Assembly: GCA_019245575.1 (NCBI GenBank)
Contig: JAFARE010000015.1
Span: 1-64,000, forward strand
Source of the DNA: Candidatus Dormiibacterota bacterium
GTDB lineage: Bacteria; Chloroflexota; Dormibacteria; Aeolococcales; Aeolococcaceae
Direction: 5' to 3'
DNA: 64,000 bases
The notes below the pieces were generated by a model that saw only the letters and a list, made by a program, of their open reading frames with translations, was not told the origin of the DNA and did no database searches. The translations under genes and the position numbers were made by a program. Shown in pieces: positions 16,052-24,292 of this stretch (positions are counted from its first letter, which is position 1; every line of letters begins with the position of its first letter).

Positions 16052-17357
16052 GCGGCGCGCCTGGCGGCTGCTCGTCGCCGGCCTGGTGCTGACCGATGCG
16101 CTCGCCCTCCTGGCGTCGGCGTGGGCCGCCACGGCAATCCACCCCGCAGCCCAGCAGCGCATGACCGACGAGGCGGTCCTCGTCGTCGCGATACTCGCCT
16201 CCGGCCTCGTCCTGCTCGCGCTGCTGCGCGCGTACGACCCGGTGAACCTGCTCGAGGGGTCGCGCGAATACGGCGCCGTCGTGCGCGCCTGCGTGTACGG
16301 ACTCGCCGGTTTCAGCATCGTCAACTTCTGGACGGAGCATCCCGTCTCGCGCACGTGGATCGGGCTCGCCTGGGTGCTCGCCGCCGTCCTGCTCCCGGCA
16401 TGTCGCTGGGCGGTCAGACATGCGGTCCGCGCGCTCTGGCGCAGCGGTTTGCTGGTGCGCCGCGTCCTGATGGTCGGCGCCGACGCCAACGCCGTTGCGC
16501 TGGCATCGCAACTGATGGCCGACCGCAGCGGCACGCAGGTGGTCGGGTTCCTCGACGACTATCACGCAGCTGGAACGGTGCTTCTGCCCGGCGTCCGCGT
16601 GCTCGGCCGGCCAATGAGCCTGCAGCAGATCGCGAGGAGGACACGCGCGGGCGAGGCGATCATCATGCCCCAGGCGCTGCCGTGGGAGACGCTCAACCAG
16701 CTGCTCACCGCGGCGGCGGTCACGCCGGACGGACCGCGCGTGCACCTGTCAGCCGGGTTCTACGACCTGCTGACGACGAGCGTGCGGTTCCACGAGCGCC
16801 ATCGCGTGGCGCTGCTCACGCTCAACAAGGCGCGCCTGAGCCGGCGCGAGACGGTGGTCAAGCGAGTCCTCGATTGCTCGGTGGCGGCGCTGTTGCTCGT
16901 GTGCTTTGCACCCGTGATCGCCTTGATGGCGCTGTGGCAGGCGGCGCACGGGAAGCGGCCCCTGCTGGAGCGGCGCGAGGTGCGCGGCGGCCGCGGTGAG
17001 CCCTTCGGCGTGCTGCGCTTCCGCTCGCCCGCGCCCTTCCGCTCCGACTTCGTGCAGAAGCTTCCGGGTCTGCTCAACGTGCTGCGCGGCCATCTCAGCG
17101 TGGTCGGCCCGCGGCCGGTCGACGCCGGCGACGTCCCATCCGACTTCGTGCTCATGGCGCGCCTCAAGCCGGGGCTCACCGGCCCCTGGCGAGAGATCGA
17201 CGACGCCGCGGAACAGTCGCTGCTCGACCTCTACTACATCAGGGCATACAGCGTCGCACTCGACATCCAGGTGCTTTCCCGGCGCCTGCGCAACCGGTTG
17301 CCGCGCCGGCCCGCGCCATCGCAGGGCGCCGTCGTCACGGCGGAGCGCCCGGCATGA
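16044..17357 (+). CDS. Polyprenyl-phosphate glycosylphosphotransferase homologue, apparently lacking the catalytic dyad
   Basis: Membrane protein of 437 residues. It has four or five N-terminal hydrophobic segments, a CoA_binding_3-type nucleotide-binding domain (VRRVLMVGADANAVALASQL), then a membrane helix (VVKRVLDCSVAALLLVCFAPVI) and a bacterial sugar transferase domain. In that domain the usual stretch DPRVT...RRxSLDELPQLxNV is shortened. It reads FRSPAPFRSDFVQKLPGLLNVLRG, then the normal SVVGPRP, so the Asp-Glu catalytic pair of SLDELPQ is absent. It may be a non-catalytic partner of the next gene, which is a complete transferase. It overlaps the preceding gene by 8 bases and the following one by 4. 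Confidence 0.8.
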   Translation: MRERRAWRLLVAGLVLTDALALLASAWAATAIHPAAQQRMTDEAVLVVAILASGLVLLALLRAYDPVNLLEGSREYGAVVRACVYGLAGFSIVNFWTEHPVSRTWIGLAWVLAAVLLPACRWAVRHAVRALWRSGLLVRRVLMVGADANAVALASQLMADRSGTQVVGFLDDYHAAGTVLLPGVRVLGRPMSLQQIARRTRAGEAIIMPQALPWETLNQLLTAAAVTPDGPRVHLSAGFYDLLTTSVRFHERHRVALLTLNKARLSRRETVVKRVLDCSVAALLLVCFAPVIALMALWQAAHGKRPLLERREVRGGRGEPFGVLRFRSPAPFRSDFVQKLPGLLNVLRGHLSVVGPRPVDAGDVPSDFVLMARLKPGLTGPWREIDDAAEQSLLDLYYIRAYSVALDIQVLSRRLRNRLPRRPAPSQGAVVTAERPA

Positions 17358-17995
17358 GCGCGGACGTGCTGGCGGCCGCAACGGTGCGGAGCGGCGCCTA
17401 CGCCGTGGTCAAGCGCGGCTTCGACGTCGCGGCCGCACTCCTCCTGATCCTCCTCACAGCGCCGCTTCTTGCGCTGAGCTGCGCCGCCGTGTGGCTCCTG
17501 TCCGGCCGGCCCCTGTTCCACCGGCGCCGCGTCGTCGGCCGGGGCGGCCGATCCTTCGACGCCTTCAAGGTGCGCACGATGGTCGCCGACGCGGATCGCG
17601 TCGTGCTGCAGCACAGTGAGCTCCGCGACGCGCAGGCGGGCTCGCGGAAGCTCGAGCGAGACCCTCGGGTCACGGCGGTGGGCCGCGTGCTGCGCCGGTG
17701 CAGCCTCGACGAGCTGCCGCAGCTGGTCAATGTCGTGCGCGGTGAGATGAGTCTCGTCGGTCCCCGCATGCTGACCGCCGAGGAGCTGCTGGCATGGGGC
17801 CCCGCGGCGCGCGTGGTGCTCGGCGTCCGCCCCGGGATCACGGGGCTGTGGCAGGTGAGCGGACGCCAGAAGCTCAGCCGCGACGACCGCGTTCGTCTCG
17901 ACGCGGACTACGTGCGGCGCATGTCGCTCGGGTTGGACATGTGGATCCTGCTGCGCACTGTTCCCGTCGTGCTCTCCGGCAGAGGCGCGCTGTGA
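17354..17995 (+). CDS. Polyprenyl-phosphate glycosyl-1-phosphate transferase (initiating sugar transferase)
   Basis: Monotopic membrane enzyme of 213 residues that transfers a sugar 1-phosphate from a nucleotide sugar to undecaprenyl phosphate, the first committed step of repeat-unit assembly. It is the minimal form: one membrane segment (VVKRGFDVAAALLLILLTAPLL) and the catalytic domain with FKVRTM, DPRVTAVGRVLRRCSLDELPQL (Asp-Glu dyad intact), MSLVGPRM and PGITGLWQVSGR. It starts in an ATGA overlap with the longer, apparently inactive paralogue, so the two probably work as a pair. Confidence 0.92.
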   Translation: MSADVLAAATVRSGAYAVVKRGFDVAAALLLILLTAPLLALSCAAVWLLSGRPLFHRRRVVGRGGRSFDAFKVRTMVADADRVVLQHSELRDAQAGSRKLERDPRVTAVGRVLRRCSLDELPQLVNVVRGEMSLVGPRMLTAEELLAWGPAARVVLGVRPGITGLWQVSGRQKLSRDDRVRLDADYVRRMSLGLDMWILLRTVPVVLSGRGAL

Positions 17996-18912
17996 TGCGC
18001 GTGCTCGTCACCGGCGGCGCGGGTTTCATCGGCTCGCACGTGGTGGAGGCAGCGCTAGCCGCCGGCGACGCCGTGCTCGCGGTCGACAACCTCACGTCCG
18101 GCTCGCGTGACAACCTGCCCGCCGCATGCGAGTTCGCGCACGTGGACATCACCGGCTCGGACGCGACGCGGCATGCCGTCCTGCGCTGGCGTCCGGACGC
18201 CGTGGCGCACCTGGCCGCGCAGACGTCGGTCAGCGCCTCGGTCGCGGACCCGGCGCACGACGCGGCGGTGAACATCACCGGGACGCTGACCGTGCTGGAC
18301 GCGGCGGTGGCAGCCGGGTGCCGCACGGTCGTCTTCGCATCGTCGTCGACCGTGTACGGCGATCCGCGCCGGCAGCCGGTGCGCGAGGATGACGAGCTCC
18401 GCCCGGTCAGCCCGTATGGCGTGTCCAAGGCCGCAGGCGAGCACTACGTGCGCGTCGTGTGCGGGGCGCACGGCATCGCCCATTCCGTCCTCCGGTTGGG
18501 CAATGTGGTCGGGCCGCGCGACTCGCCGCACAATCACCACGCGGTCACGTCGTTCGTGCACGCACTCGCCGGCGGCGTCACGCCCGTCATCGAGTGGGAC
18601 GGGGAACAGGCGAAGGACTACGTCTACGCGGGTGACGTGGCGTCGGCCGTCATGCGGGCCGTGCACGGCGGTGTGACGGGCGTTTTCAACATCGCCGGCG
18701 GCAGGCCGACCAGCGTCAACGAGCTGTATCGCATGGTCAGCGAGGCGATGGGACGCGACGTGGCGCCGCTGCACGCGCCGCGCCGTCCCGGCGACGTTCG
18801 CCGCTTCGTGATGGATTGTGCGCGAGCGCGGGAGGCGCTCGATTGGCGCGCAACCACGACGTTGCAGGAGGCCATCGCGCTGACGGTGGCAGAACCGGTG
18901 GGTACGAGGTGA
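17995..18912 (+). CDS. NAD-dependent epimerase/dehydratase (GalE-like)
   Basis: Extended short-chain dehydrogenase of 305 residues that probably epimerises or oxidises a nucleotide sugar. The Rossmann motif is VTGGAGFIGSH, the active site is SSSTVYG with YGVSKAAGE (Tyr and Lys), and the substrate-binding end has DYVYAGDVASAV and FNIAGGRPTSVNELY. ATG at 17995 shares one base with the previous stop. Most similar in pattern to UDP-glucose/UDP-N-acetylglucosamine 4-epimerases; the exact sugar is not known. Confidence 0.87.
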   Translation: MRVLVTGGAGFIGSHVVEAALAAGDAVLAVDNLTSGSRDNLPAACEFAHVDITGSDATRHAVLRWRPDAVAHLAAQTSVSASVADPAHDAAVNITGTLTVLDAAVAAGCRTVVFASSSTVYGDPRRQPVREDDELRPVSPYGVSKAAGEHYVRVVCGAHGIAHSVLRLGNVVGPRDSPHNHHAVTSFVHALAGGVTPVIEWDGEQAKDYVYAGDVASAVMRAVHGGVTGVFNIAGGRPTSVNELYRMVSEAMGRDVAPLHAPRRPGDVRRFVMDCARAREALDWRATTTLQEAIALTVAEPVGTR

Positions 18913-19862
18913 GCACCGTGCACGACAACTCGTTGCGGGGCATGCTGCGGCGCCGGTGGGCGATCGTGCTGCTCGCGATCCTGGCCGCGCTGGGCGTCTC
19001 CGGCTATCTGGCGCTGCGCAGCCCGCACTACCAGGCGACGGCGGTGGTCAACGCGCCCGTTCCGCCGAATGCGACCGGGCAGGCGCTCAGCTTCCCCGAC
19101 GTCGTGCCCACCGACGGCGTGATGCAGCGCGCGCTGAGTGACGCCTCGTCCGGCGAGAGCGTGGCGACGCTCCAGGCCGACACCGCCGTGGTGGCGAGCC
19201 GCAGCACGCTGTACCAGGTGACGGTGTCGGACCCGTCACCGTCGCAGGCGGTCGCACTGGCCAACGCCGTCGCGCACGAGGCGGCCGTGCTGTACACGCA
19301 GCTCGGCGGCGGCGCCGCCGATTCGATCGTCACCGCGCTCGACGCCGACGCGGCGCGGTATCGGGACCAGGCGCTTGCCGCGAACCAGGCGCTGCAGCAG
19401 TTCGAAAGTGCGAACCCAGATGTCGTCAGCGGCACCGCTGCGCCGCCGCTGCTGGCGCAGCACCGCCAGCTGCAGCTGGAGCAGCAGGCGGCGCAGAACG
19501 CGTACGTGAGCTTCCAGAGCGACCTCGCGCAGGCGCGCATCAACCAGGTGAGCCAGTCGCAGAGCTTCACCGCCACGATCGTCGACCTGGCGGTGACCGC
19601 GCACTCGCAACTTCGCACGCTGGTTCTGCGCGTTGCTTTCGCCGGCCTCATCGGCTTGATCCTGGGACTGGCCCTGGCGATCGGCTTCGATTACGTGATG
19701 GCGGGCTCCACCCGGCGCGCGCCCGTCGTGAGCGCCGACGAGGGCAACGGCCACTATGAGCCGACGAGCGAGAGCGACCCAGATTGGGTGTCCGCGTTCT
19801 CCACGGGCCCGCGTGGCCGCGGCGCGCGTGCCGGGGCGGCACGGAGGCCGCCGGATTCGTGA
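18909..19862 (+). CDS. Wzz-like polysaccharide co-polymerase (chain-length determinant)
   Basis: Inner-membrane protein of 317 residues with the layout of PCP proteins. There is a membrane segment near residues 15-36 (WAIVLLAILAALGVSGYLAL), a long extracytoplasmic helical region rich in Ala and Gln, a second membrane segment around 245-268 (FAGLIGLILGLALAIGFDYV), and a cytoplasmic tail. It has no attached tyrosine kinase domain, so it is not a full BY-kinase. It sits next to the Wzy-like polymerase and would set chain length. GTG start in a GTGA overlap. Confidence 0.8.
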   Translation: MSTVHDNSLRGMLRRRWAIVLLAILAALGVSGYLALRSPHYQATAVVNAPVPPNATGQALSFPDVVPTDGVMQRALSDASSGESVATLQADTAVVASRSTLYQVTVSDPSPSQAVALANAVAHEAAVLYTQLGGGAADSIVTALDADAARYRDQALAANQALQQFESANPDVVSGTAAPPLLAQHRQLQLEQQAAQNAYVSFQSDLAQARINQVSQSQSFTATIVDLAVTAHSQLRTLVLRVAFAGLIGLILGLALAIGFDYVMAGSTRRAPVVSADEGNGHYEPTSESDPDWVSAFSTGPRGRGARAGAARRPPDS

Positions 19863-21325
19863 GCGTCGCACGCGTCGCCCCGGCGCCCGCGCTGTGGCGC
19901 ATCCGCATCCTCGCGGGCGCTGCGCTGACCGCGTCCCTCGTCGTGGTCGTGGGCGTCGCCACCGTCGCCGCGGCGGGCCCGAGCGTCTGGTTTGTGGCCG
20001 GCGTCTGCGCGTTCGCACTCGCGTTGCTGGTGCTGGCGGCGCTGCGTGGCTTCGAGGGCTTCGGCATCGCGCTGGTCGTCGCCTCGATGCTGCCGCTGCC
20101 GACGGTCACGCTGCTCGGCACCGCGCAGTTCCCTTTCGCGAGCTTCGCCGTGGTCGCGCTGCTCGTCAGCGCATGGTGGGTGGCCCGCGTCCGAGGGCTG
20201 ACGCCTTCAGCGCCCTGCGTGATGCCGTACCTGGTGCTCATCGGTGTGGCCGCGGTCTCCCTGGCCGCCAGCTGGCTGTTCTGGGATGCCCGCGTCCCGA
20301 CCGGCGCGGAGCGCGGCTACGGCCATCGCTCGATCGTCTACCAGCTCACCGGGCTGTACCTGCTCGCATTCCCGCTGGTTGCCTTTGCCGCCGGCGCCTT
20401 CAGCAGCCGGCTGATACGTGTCGACCGTCTGCTCGCCTGGGTGTGCGTCGCGCTGACGGGACTCACCGTGTACGCGCTCAGCGGCTGGATCCAGCATCCG
20501 GGAAACCCCATCGACCTCTTCAACACGGGCGACCGCGTGAAGTTCGACTATCAGTGGGCCGCGTTTCTTGCCGTCGCATCGAGCGCGCTGCTGCTGAACG
20601 CTCGCAGCCGGCGGCTGCGCATCATCGCCGTCGCCCTGCTGGCGCTCGCCGCATTCACGGTCAGCGTCGAGTACGTGCTCAGCGCATGGCTCGGAGTGGC
20701 GATCGGGATCGCTTTCGTCGTGTGGCTGCGCTTCGGCTGGCGGGGCGTGGTGCTCATGGCAGCCGCCATCACGGCGGCGGCGCTCGTGGTTGAGCCCACG
20801 GTCTCGGCCATCGTCTCGCAGCGGGCCAGCAGCACCGACGTCGACCGGCTGAAGATCTGGCAGAGCGCGCTGATCGTGTGGTCGAAGAGCCCGCTCATCG
20901 GCGTCGGCCCGGCCAATCTCGCCAGCTACATGGAGACGTACAGCCTGTTTCCCCTCGGCCTCGTGCTGCAGGGCTACCAGCAGGCGCACAACATCTTTCT
21001 CGAGATCCTGGCCGAGGAGGGCGTCGCCGGCATTGCCCTGCTCGTCGCATTCGTGTGGCTCATCCTCCGTTCGCTTGTCCGCTGGCACCCTGAATCGACG
21101 CCGGATGCCGTCGCGCGCGCCGGCGCGGGTGGCGTGCTCATCACGGCCGCGGTCATCGCGTCACTCGGCGGCGGATTCATTCCCACCATCGCATCAGCCG
21201 GGTACAACGCGCTGCCGTACGTCCTGGTGTACTGGTTCGTCGGCGGCTTCGCAGCGGCGCGCGCGGCGCACGCTGTGGCCCGGCAACGCGTGTTCGCCCC
21301 GGCGCGAGTCGCGGTGTCAGGCTGA
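19859..21325 (+). CDS. Wzy-like O-antigen/exopolysaccharide polymerase
   Basis: Integral membrane protein of 488 residues with about ten to twelve hydrophobic segments. The Wzy/ligase signature lies in the second half: a large loop containing VEPTVSAIVSQRASSTDVDR and KIWQSALIVWSKSPLIGVGPANL, then QAHNIFLEILAEEGVAGI. This is the typical O-antigen ligase/polymerase (PF04932-like) pattern. It would join flipped repeat units at the outer face of the membrane. GTG at 19859 overlaps the Wzz stop. The frame is open upstream only inside the previous gene. Confidence 0.87.
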   Translation: MSVARVAPAPALWRIRILAGAALTASLVVVVGVATVAAAGPSVWFVAGVCAFALALLVLAALRGFEGFGIALVVASMLPLPTVTLLGTAQFPFASFAVVALLVSAWWVARVRGLTPSAPCVMPYLVLIGVAAVSLAASWLFWDARVPTGAERGYGHRSIVYQLTGLYLLAFPLVAFAAGAFSSRLIRVDRLLAWVCVALTGLTVYALSGWIQHPGNPIDLFNTGDRVKFDYQWAAFLAVASSALLLNARSRRLRIIAVALLALAAFTVSVEYVLSAWLGVAIGIAFVVWLRFGWRGVVLMAAAITAAALVVEPTVSAIVSQRASSTDVDRLKIWQSALIVWSKSPLIGVGPANLASYMETYSLFPLGLVLQGYQQAHNIFLEILAEEGVAGIALLVAFVWLILRSLVRWHPESTPDAVARAGAGGVLITAAVIASLGGGFIPTIASAGYNALPYVLVYWFVGGFAAARAAHAVARQRVFAPARVAVSG

Positions 21326-21326
21326 C

Positions 21327-21878
21327 ATGCGATTCACCGATCTCCCGCTCAGCGGGGCAGTCCTCGTCGAGCTCGAGCCGCGCAACGACGACCGCGGATT
21401 CTTCGCACGCACCTTCTGCGCGGAGGAGTTCGCCGCCCACGGGCTCAGCACCCGGGTGGTGCAGTGCAACCTGTCGTGCAATCGAGTGCGCGGGACCGTG
21501 CGCGGCCTGCACTATCAGCTGGAGCCATCCACCGAGGCGAAGCTGATCCGGTGTGTGCGCGGAGCGGTGCACAGCGTCATCGTCGACGTGCGGCCGGAAT
21601 CGCCGACCTACCTGCGCCATCTGTCCGTGGACCTGCTGGCGGAGGAGCGGCGTGCGCTGTACGTCCCCGAGATGTTCGCCAACGGATACCAGACGCTGAG
21701 CGACGGGGCCGAGATCATGTACCAGGTCAGCGAGTTCTACGCACCGGAGCAGGAGCGCGGCCTGCGCTACGACGATCCCGCGCTCGGCATCCCCTGGCCC
21801 CTTGCGGTCGCGTGCATTTCGCCCAAGGACGCATCCTGGCCACTGCTCGCCACGCCCGCCGGAGTGCCGTCGCGATGA
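21327..21878 (+). CDS. RmlC-like 3,5-epimerase (cupin)
   Basis: Cupin epimerase of 183 residues related to dTDP-4-dehydrorhamnose 3,5-epimerase. Conserved elements are RGFFARTFC, the catalytic His in VRGLHYQL, KLIRCVRGAVHSVIVDVR, the Tyr of EIMYQVSEFYAPEQ and GLRYDDPALGIPWPL. The typical FAHGF motif reads FANGY, so one His is replaced. No rmlA, rmlB or rmlD lies in the window, so its substrate may not be the dTDP-rhamnose precursor. It is paired with the COG4091-like oxidoreductase by a 4-base overlap. Confidence 0.85.
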   Translation: MRFTDLPLSGAVLVELEPRNDDRGFFARTFCAEEFAAHGLSTRVVQCNLSCNRVRGTVRGLHYQLEPSTEAKLIRCVRGAVHSVIVDVRPESPTYLRHLSVDLLAEERRALYVPEMFANGYQTLSDGAEIMYQVSEFYAPEQERGLRYDDPALGIPWPLAVACISPKDASWPLLATPAGVPSR

Positions 21879-23176
21879 TCATCGTCGACCGGGCTCTGGA
21901 GCAGCGCGCCGCTGCCGCAACGCCGATCCGCGTGGGAATGGTGGGCGCGGGCGCCATGGGCCGCGCGCTGGCGAGGCAGATCTGCAGCGCCGTCCCGGGC
22001 ATGGACGTGGTTGCGATCTGCAACCGCACCGTCGATTCCGCGGTGCGCGCGTACCGCGAGGCGGGCCGCGACGAGGTTCTCGGCGTTGAGACCGCGCCGG
22101 CCCTCGACGCTGCGATCCGCCGCGGCCAGGCGGCCGTGACCGACGACCCGTCGGTGCTCTGCGAGTCCGCGGCCGTCGACGTCCTGCTCGAGGTGACCGG
22201 GGCTGTCGAATTCGCGTCCGGCGTCGTCGTCGAGGCGATGCGGCAGGGGAAGCACGCCGTGCTGATGAATGCGGAGCTGGAGGCCACGCTGGGCCCGATC
22301 CTCCGCGTGATCGCCGACCGCTACGACGTGGTCGTCAGCGGGTGCGACGGCGACCAGCCGGGGGTCGAGATGAATCTGTTCCGCGGGGTGCGCAGCCTGG
22401 GGTTCACCCCCCTCGTGTGCGGCAACATCAAGGGGCTGCACGACCGGTTGCGCACTCCGGCCACGCAGCAGGCGTTCGCCGACAGGTGGGGGCTGAGCGC
22501 GCGGATGGCGACCAGCTTTGCCGACGGCACAAAGGTGTCGTTCGAGCAGGCGGTGGTCGCCAACGCGACGGGGATGCGCGTCGCCAAGCGCGGCATGCTC
22601 GGACGCACGTTCGTCGGACATGTCGACGAACTCACGCGTGAGTACGACGCCGACTCCCTGCGGGCGTGGGGCGGGATCGTGGACTACGTCGTGGGCGCGC
22701 AGCCGGCACCGGGCGTGTTCGTGCTCGCGACCCACGAGGACCCGGCGCAGCGGACGTTCATGCAGCTGTACAAGCGCGGCGACGGGCCGCTGTACAGCTT
22801 CTACACCCCGTATCACCTCTGCCACTTCGAGGTGCCGCTGTCGGTCGCGCGCGTCGTGCTGTTCCGCGACCCCGTGACCGTCCCGCTGGGCGCGCCGTTC
22901 GTCCACGTGGTCGCGACGGCGAAGCGCGACCTGCGCCCGGGCGATCGTCTCGACGGCATCGGCGGCTTCGACGTCTACGGCCAGTGCGACAACGCCACCG
23001 CCGCGGTGGAGCGTGGCCTGCTCCCCATGGGGCTCGCCGATGGCTGCCGGATGGTGCGCCACGTGGCACGCGACGCAGTTCTGACCTTCGCCGACGTCGC
23101 CCTGCCGGCGGAGCGGACCGCCGACCGGCTCTGGACCGAACAGCTGGAGCGATTTTCGCCAGCAGCCGTCGCCTGA
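21875..23176 (+). CDS. COG4091-like NAD(P)-dependent oxidoreductase with C-terminal SAF-type domain
   Basis: Cytoplasmic enzyme of 433 residues with an N-terminal Rossmann fold (VGMVGAGAMGRALARQI), a homoserine-dehydrogenase-like middle (VLLEVTGAVEFASG, GKHAVLMNAE), and a C-terminal SAF-like segment (AKRDLRPGDRLDGIGGFDVYGQ, RGLLPMGLADG). This matches the 'predicted homoserine dehydrogenase' family COG4091. The true homoserine reaction is unlikely here. Its coupling to an RmlC-like epimerase suggests that it modifies a sugar or branched sugar precursor. The reaction is unknown. Confidence 0.78.
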   Translation: MIIVDRALEQRAAAATPIRVGMVGAGAMGRALARQICSAVPGMDVVAICNRTVDSAVRAYREAGRDEVLGVETAPALDAAIRRGQAAVTDDPSVLCESAAVDVLLEVTGAVEFASGVVVEAMRQGKHAVLMNAELEATLGPILRVIADRYDVVVSGCDGDQPGVEMNLFRGVRSLGFTPLVCGNIKGLHDRLRTPATQQAFADRWGLSARMATSFADGTKVSFEQAVVANATGMRVAKRGMLGRTFVGHVDELTREYDADSLRAWGGIVDYVVGAQPAPGVFVLATHEDPAQRTFMQLYKRGDGPLYSFYTPYHLCHFEVPLSVARVVLFRDPVTVPLGAPFVHVVATAKRDLRPGDRLDGIGGFDVYGQCDNATAAVERGLLPMGLADGCRMVRHVARDAVLTFADVALPAERTADRLWTEQLERFSPAAVA

Positions 23177-23215
23177 CGGGCGCTGCCGCGCCGGCTGCTT
23201 GGACAACCACGACCC

Positions 23216-24292
23216 ATGACGACTCACATCCCCATGAAGAAGCGTGCACCGACCGGGCCCGACCGCCGCCCATGGTGGCGCCGGCCCGCCTATCGCGCTG
23301 TGTGGAAGGCGCAGCGCGCACTGGGCAGCCGCGTGTGCATCGACGTGGGGGGCGATCACCGCAGCAGCATGTACGTGGTCGGCAGCTCGCGCAGCGGCAC
23401 GACGTGGATCGCCGAGTTCCTCAACTATCGCAACGAGTACCGCTATTTGTTCGAGCCGCTCACCGAGGGCGTGCTGCCGGAGTTGCGCGCGTTTCGCCGC
23501 GGCCAGTACCTGCGCCCCGGCGACGCCGCAGCGGCGTACCTCGATCCCTTTGCGGCGGTGCTGCGCGGCGACGTGCACAACCGGTTCGTCGATCGCTTCA
23601 ACCGCCGGGTTGTGGCGCGCCGCCGGCTCGTCAAGGATGTCTACGCGAACCTGCTGCTGCGCTGGGTGCACGACAACTTCCCCGGCATGCCCATCGTGTA
23701 CGTGCTGCGCCATCCCTGCGCGGTCATGACGTCGAGGCTGGCCAACTCCGTCAGGAGCGACGCGGGCTATGCGCCGCATCTGCAGCGCTTCCTGGAGCAG
23801 GACGCGCTCATGGCGGACTGGCTCCACCCATTCGAGGCGACCCTCCGCGACGCCCGCACCGTGCTGGACCAGCAGGTGCTCTGGTGGTGCGTGGAGAACT
23901 TCGTGCCGCTGCGGCAGTTCGCTGCGGGAGAGCTCCATGTTGCGCTGTACGAGGACCTGGTGACGAAGCCACACGACGAGATCCCGCGCCTCGGAGCGTA
24001 CCTGGGGCGCGAGTTCCATCCCAGCGTGTACCAGCGCATGCGTCGCGTGTCGCTCACGAGCGGCCGCTTCAGCCCGATGCATCGCGAGGGCAGCGCGGTG
24101 GCCAGCTGGCAGCGGAGCTGGTCGGACGACGAGGTGCGCCGCGTCATGCAGCTGCTGTCCGTCTTCGGGCTCGACGCCCTCTACACCGACGAGCCAATGC
24201 CGCGGCCACACGCCATCGCGGAGCTGATGTCGCGCGGACCAGTCCGCCCTGATCCCGCTCGCGCATCGCGCGTCACGGCGGCGGCGCCGTGA
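23216..24292 (+). CDS. PAPS-dependent sulfotransferase (copy A)
   Basis: Transfers a sulfuryl group from PAPS to an acceptor, probably a sugar of the polymer repeat. The 358-residue protein has the 5'-phosphosulfate loop SSRSGTTW at about residues 57-64 and the 3'-phosphate motif VLRHPCAVMTSRL in the middle, both typical of the family. It has no signal peptide or membrane segment, so it is cytoplasmic. It is clearly homologous to the sulfotransferase at 38600 (shared [13 protein letters not shown]). A flippase gene follows, overlapping by 4 bases. ATG at 23216, 39 bases after the previous gene, the largest gap in the operon. Confidence 0.9.
   Translation: MTTHIPMKKRAPTGPDRRPWWRRPAYRAVWKAQRALGSRVCIDVGGDHRSSMYVVGSSRSGTTWIAEFLNYRNEYRYLFEPLTEGVLPELRAFRRGQYLRPGDAAAAYLDPFAAVLRGDVHNRFVDRFNRRVVARRRLVKDVYANLLLRWVHDNFPGMPIVYVLRHPCAVMTSRLANSVRSDAGYAPHLQRFLEQDALMADWLHPFEATLRDARTVLDQQVLWWCVENFVPLRQFAAGELHVALYEDLVTKPHDEIPRLGAYLGREFHPSVYQRMRRVSLTSGRFSPMHREGSAVASWQRSWSDDEVRRVMQLLSVFGLDALYTDEPMPRPHAIAELMSRGPVRPDPARASRVTAAAP

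Noticed and set aside
16044-17357. Gene at 16044 as an ordinary active initiating glycosyltransferase
   Set aside because: The catalytic Asp-Glu segment is absent from the sugar transferase domain, so it was annotated as a homologue without its dyad.
21767-24211. 814-codon open frame on the - strand across the COG4091-like and sulfotransferase genes
   Set aside because: Composition (rich in His, Arg, Ala) is typical of an antisense shadow, and it covers two well-supported + strand genes.
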